Shown: positions 36,078 through 39,272 of the stretch, one piece after another
Numbering within the stretch: position 1 is the stretch's first letter
Layout of the letters: each line of letters opens with the position of its first letter
Assembly: GCA_015062825.1 (NCBI GenBank)
Contig: SUTR01000021.1
Coordinates: 1-39,272, forward strand
DNA length: 39,272 nt
Origin: Methanosphaera stadtmanae
GTDB lineage: Archaea; Methanobacteriota; Methanobacteria; Methanobacteriales; Methanobacteriaceae
Direction: 5' to 3'
Made by a program: the position numbers and the translations under genes
The notes under the pieces: model-generated
The model's input: the letters and a program-made list of their open reading frames with translations, nothing else
Database searches by the model: none
Told to the model about the DNA's origin: nothing

Positions 36078-37244
36078 TTAGAAGAACTGGTCAAGAGTTG
36101 TCTGTCTCTCATTTATCACTTCATCCAACAAATCTCCAGCACGCTGGAAATCCTTAACAGTTAATTTCAGTTTACTATCAATATAATCCAATGACAATTT
36201 CAAGCTTTCAAATTCAAGTGGCTTTGACCTCATAGCATGTCGTATATTCTCCCGTACATTAAACACTCCAAGAGGTATATAGTTTTCATCAGCTTCTCTA
36301 AATACAATACAACCTGCTTGTAACTTATCCTTATCCAATTGTTCAAGTATTGCCATCTTTGCAGTATAATAACATCCGCCAACACGTGAATATTCCTTTT
36401 TTCCCTTATCATGTTCGAAATCTGTAAATATCATGGTTCCCTTTCCATTAACATCAAGAAATGCTTCCATCCATTCATACTGCCATGTGGTAGGTATTTC
36501 AAGTATTGCATAGTAATTATGAAGGCTGGTGTATTCATATACGCGGTATGTGTCGAGCTTTGGATAATACTTAACATTGTCAAGTAGACGATCTGCTATT
36601 GTTGTATCAACAGCAGTTATGGACCAGCGGGTAGGTACCAGTTTACGATTTCCCTTTTCACCCATAGTACCTACAGAGAATGCCTTCTGTATCTGTGAGA
36701 ATGGAACATTTTTGTCATGCAATATCTCAACAGCATCAGCAGCCTTCAGGTCCGTATCATAATATGTCTTCTCAAGTTGCTTATCCCAGCGTACATTATC
36801 TATGTCAAACTTCTTCAGCATGGCACTTGGTCCATGAGGAGCATTTTCTGCACTGAATGTCATTCCACGAGGTTTCTTGTTAAATTCAGCTTCACTTGCA
36901 ATGGACTTTGAAGCCATGGATATTTCCTGCAGTTTTTCAATATAATTATTTTCAAGGTCAGTTATTCCAATAGTTTGTTTTCCACGTACCAGGTTAAGCC
37001 TATAGTTTATAATATCCTCTTGTGACTTGTTTGTATTTACCCATGCTTCAGGCTGGTCCATAATAGCAGAATCAGTATAACTGGGAGCAAGTAGAGGACC
37101 GGCATATACCTTTGGATAATTATAGCTTCCAATAAATACTGATGGTGGGGTTGTTCCATCAATTTGCTTGTCTACAGTTGTTGATTTCATATTGTACAAT
37201 TGTTTGGTAATCTCTTTAAGATATGCATATTTACTTTGAATCAT
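36078..37244 (-). CDS. nreA: Archaeal DNA-repair protein Nre with C-terminal PIP box
   Basis: This 388-residue protein matches the archaeal Nre family (DUF650/651), DNA-repair proteins that bind PCNA and protect against crosslinking agents. It starts [17 protein letters not shown] and contains [19 protein letters not shown] and WEYEW-like aromatic patches. It ends with QTTLDQFF, a full PCNA-interacting peptide at the extreme C-terminus. ATG 37244 is preferred, with GAGGTGG 9 nt upstream. An in-frame TTG further up is spurious. Whether it is NreA or NreB is not certain. Confidence 0.88.
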   Translation of the reverse strand: MIQSKYAYLKEITKQLYNMKSTTVDKQIDGTTPPSVFIGSYNYPKVYAGPLLAPSYTDSAIMDQPEAWVNTNKSQEDIINYRLNLVRGKQTIGITDLENNYIEKLQEISMASKSIASEAEFNKKPRGMTFSAENAPHGPSAMLKKFDIDNVRWDKQLEKTYYDTDLKAADAVEILHDKNVPFSQIQKAFSVGTMGEKGNRKLVPTRWSITAVDTTIADRLLDNVKYYPKLDTYRVYEYTSLHNYYAILEIPTTWQYEWMEAFLDVNGKGTMIFTDFEHDKGKKEYSRVGGCYYTAKMAILEQLDKDKLQAGCIVFREADENYIPLGVFNVRENIRHAMRSKPLEFESLKLSLDYIDSKLKLTVKDFQRAGDLLDEVINERQTTLDQFF

Positions 37245-37402
37245 GAAACATTCCACCTCTAAATATTTTTTCAATATATGTATATTATATATGATTTTGT
37301 AATATTTGATTTTTTGCCAATGGTATACTACTGCCTTTTGGCTTGATGTTATTTACCAAAAATTTAAGAATATCAAATAATAAAATTATATTAATAATAA
37401 AA

Positions 37403-37738
37403 ATGGATGAATTTAATATGAGCTTAGAAACATCTAAAATTTTTACTATTAAAGATACTATTGAATATCAAGATAATTCAGTAGTAAGTATAGAAATAAT
37501 AAAAAAAGACACGGGAACTGTAACGCTCTTTGCATTTGATGAAGATGAAGGACTATCAGAACATAGTGCTCCCTTTGATGCAATGGTACAGGTTCTTGAT
37601 GGAACATTAGAATTAAGAATAGATAAAAAAGAATACATCCTAAATGAGGGAGATATGATTGTAATGCCCGCTAACATTCCACATGCATTACATGCAAAAA
37701 CCAAATTTAAGATGATGCTCACTATGATTAAATCATAA
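37403..37738 (+). CDS. Small cupin-domain protein
   Basis: This 111-residue single-cupin protein has SEHSAPFDAMVQVLDGTLEL as the first motif and EGDMIVMPANIPHALHA as the second. They carry the likely metal-binding His residues. Such small cupins are diverse and the function is not predictable. The start at 37403 gives a near-leaderless or short-leader transcript. An ATG at 37418 is also possible, and the frame further upstream is not family-like. It lies 78 nt before FprA on the same strand and could share its oxidative-stress context. Confidence 0.78.
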   Translation: MDEFNMSLETSKIFTIKDTIEYQDNSVVSIEIIKKDTGTVTLFAFDEDEGLSEHSAPFDAMVQVLDGTLELRIDKKEYILNEGDMIVMPANIPHALHAKTKFKMMLTMIKS

Positions 37739-37816
37739 CCACAGAATTTATTTAAAGATGAACATTTTTTCCTAAATAGAGGATACTGAAATAAAATTAT
37801 AAAAGGAGATGAATAA

Positions 37817-39046
37817 ATGAAAGCAGATTCAGTTAAAATAGCAGATGGAGTATACTGGGTAGGTGCACTTGACTGGGATGCACGGGATTTTCACGGCTTT
37901 GCAGTACCAGGTATGACATACAATGCATACCTAGTATTTGGAGATGAAAAAGTAGCACTTATTGACAATGTATATGATGGCTTTTTCCCAGAAATGTGGG
38001 CAAGAATAGAAGATGCATTCGAAAAAGAACAAAAGGAAATAAAAATAGATGCACTAATAATAAACCACATAGAAAACGATCACATAGCATCAATACCAGA
38101 ATTCCTAGAAAGATGTCCTGGTATAGAATGCTACTGTACACAAGCAGCAAGTATGGGAATAAAAAGACAACATCACTCTCTTGCAGACCAAGACTTCAAT
38201 GTAATAGTTACTGGAGACACTCTTGATTTAGGCGGAAAAACATTCACATTTGTAAATGCACCAATGCTTCACTGGCCAGACAGTAACTTCACATTATACA
38301 ATGAAGAAGGAATACTATTCTCCAATGATGCATTCGGACAACATATATGTGAAAGTAAACGATATGATGTAGACATAGATCAGGGATATCTTGAATTACA
38401 CGCTAAACGTTTCTATGCTAACCTAGTACAACTATCCGCATCAATGGTACTTTCCAAAGTTACAGAAATGACAGAAGCAGGATACCTCGATAATCTTTCA
38501 ATGATTGCACCATGTCATGGTCAAATATGGACAGAACCTGGTAAAATTATAGATCTATATGCCAAATGGGCTAAAGGGGAAGCTGATGAAAAGATTACAA
38601 TTATCTATGAAACAATGCATCATTCAACACAAAAAATGGCCCATCAAATAGTAGAAGGAGTCATGTCTGAAGGAGTTGAAGCTAAAATGCACTTTATCAG
38701 ATACGACCCAGAATCAGACATTCTTGCAGATATTCTTGACAGTAAGGCAATAATTCTCGGTGTACCTACAATGATGAACAATCCATACCCAAAAATAGGT
38801 AATCTACTATCATACCTGGACTGTGTAAGTCCAGCAAATACTGGTGTACGTAAAAAAGCTGCACTATTCTCATCAAAAGGATGGGCAGGCGGAGCAATTG
38901 CTAAACTCACAGCTAGCCTTACAAATGCAGGATTTGACGTATTGGAAGATGAAACTGTGGAAGAAATATATGTGCCTGATGAATCTGATTTAGACAAATG
39001 TTACGAATTAGGTAAAAAAATAGCACAAATGATTAAAGAAGAATAA
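37817..39046 (+). CDS. fprA: F420H2 oxidase, flavodiiron protein FprA
   Basis: This 409-residue flavodiiron protein reduces O2 to water with electrons from coenzyme F420H2 and protects anaerobic methanogens against oxygen. The N-terminal beta-lactamase-fold domain carries the diiron ligands: H84-x-E86-x-D88-H89 in NHIENDHIASIPE, then LHWPDS, the Asp in NDAFGQH, and PCHGQIW. From about residue 250 a flavodoxin domain follows, with an FMN-binding YETMHHSTQKMA and later GWAGGAIAKL. Length and order are typical. GGAGATGA lies 5-12 nt before the ATG. Confidence 0.95.
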   Translation: MKADSVKIADGVYWVGALDWDARDFHGFAVPGMTYNAYLVFGDEKVALIDNVYDGFFPEMWARIEDAFEKEQKEIKIDALIINHIENDHIASIPEFLERCPGIECYCTQAASMGIKRQHHSLADQDFNVIVTGDTLDLGGKTFTFVNAPMLHWPDSNFTLYNEEGILFSNDAFGQHICESKRYDVDIDQGYLELHAKRFYANLVQLSASMVLSKVTEMTEAGYLDNLSMIAPCHGQIWTEPGKIIDLYAKWAKGEADEKITIIYETMHHSTQKMAHQIVEGVMSEGVEAKMHFIRYDPESDILADILDSKAIILGVPTMMNNPYPKIGNLLSYLDCVSPANTGVRKKAALFSSKGWAGGAIAKLTASLTNAGFDVLEDETVEEIYVPDESDLDKCYELGKKIAQMIKEE

Positions 39047-39065
39047 ACATCACTTTTCCTCTTAA

Positions 39066-39074
39066 TTTTTTTTT
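39066..39074 (+). terminator. Oligo-T terminator after fprA
   Basis: A run of nine T lies about 20 nt downstream of the fprA stop. The remaining bases to 39272 are AT-rich with no recognised gene. Confidence 0.5.
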
Positions 39075-39272
39075 AAAACATTAAATTATAAGTTATAACT
39101 AATAACTTAAATGTAATTACTAATAATTTATATCTTATACTAATAATTATAATATATAAATAACTCTAAATTCAACAAAAACATTTGATAAAATGTGTCC
39201 ATCAAATATATTAAATAATAAAATAAAAGCAGTTAATTTTCAAAATATTACTTTTTTGGATATATTTTTTTT

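Overview
The window comes from a very AT-rich methanogenic archaeon of the order Methanobacteriales. The best match is a gut-type Methanosphaera or close relative. The signs are a CfbE-like coenzyme F430 ligase, F420H2 oxidase FprA, pyruvoyl arginine decarboxylase, the archaeal DNA-repair protein Nre with a PCNA-binding tail, a KEOPS Cgi121 subunit, a geranylgeranyl-lipid reductase, and a giant adhesin-like protein built from a beta-helix plus Ig-like modules. Short leaders, TTG/GTG starts and oligo-T terminators also fit. The genus is an inference from gene content only.

Left part (1-6.8 kb), all on the minus strand: an NADP phosphatase - NAD kinase - CfbE operon, preceded by an ArsR-type regulator followed directly by a bacterial-type LonA protease. 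The regulator has a palindrome that overlaps its own likely TATA box.

6.9-8.5 kb is a graveyard. It holds a C-terminal remnant of an adhesin-like protein, a type VII MntA/HepT toxin-antitoxin pair whose toxin is broken in several places, and a frameshifted scrap of an unrecognised gene.

8.5-20.6 kb is housekeeping. It carries PdaD, HisC with a gamma-carbonic-anhydrase-like protein, a radical-SAM activase with an ASCH-TPR fusion protein, a membrane metallophosphoesterase with a UPF0280 protein, and a plus-strand run of PH-domain protein with an Asn-rich tail, lipid reductase, tRNA G10 methyltransferase, citramalate synthase and Cgi121.

20.8-34.1 kb is the accessory part: a 1743-residue adhesin-like protein, a type I-like DNA methyltransferase with a half-size specificity subunit and no restriction subunit, a small unknown gene with two copies of a TCTTAG-N5-CTAAGA palindrome around a TATA box, a tandem pair of DUF2207 membrane proteins with identical Gly-rich tails, and two small exported proteins.

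34.3-39.3 kb holds a YhhQ-type queuosine/archaeosine precursor transporter, Nre with a PLP-fold enzyme, a cupin and FprA. No rRNA, tRNA, CRISPR array or insertion sequence was recognised. The most novel points are the R-less half-S methylase with its duplicated operator, the decayed HepT next to an intact MntA, and the DUF2207 pair.
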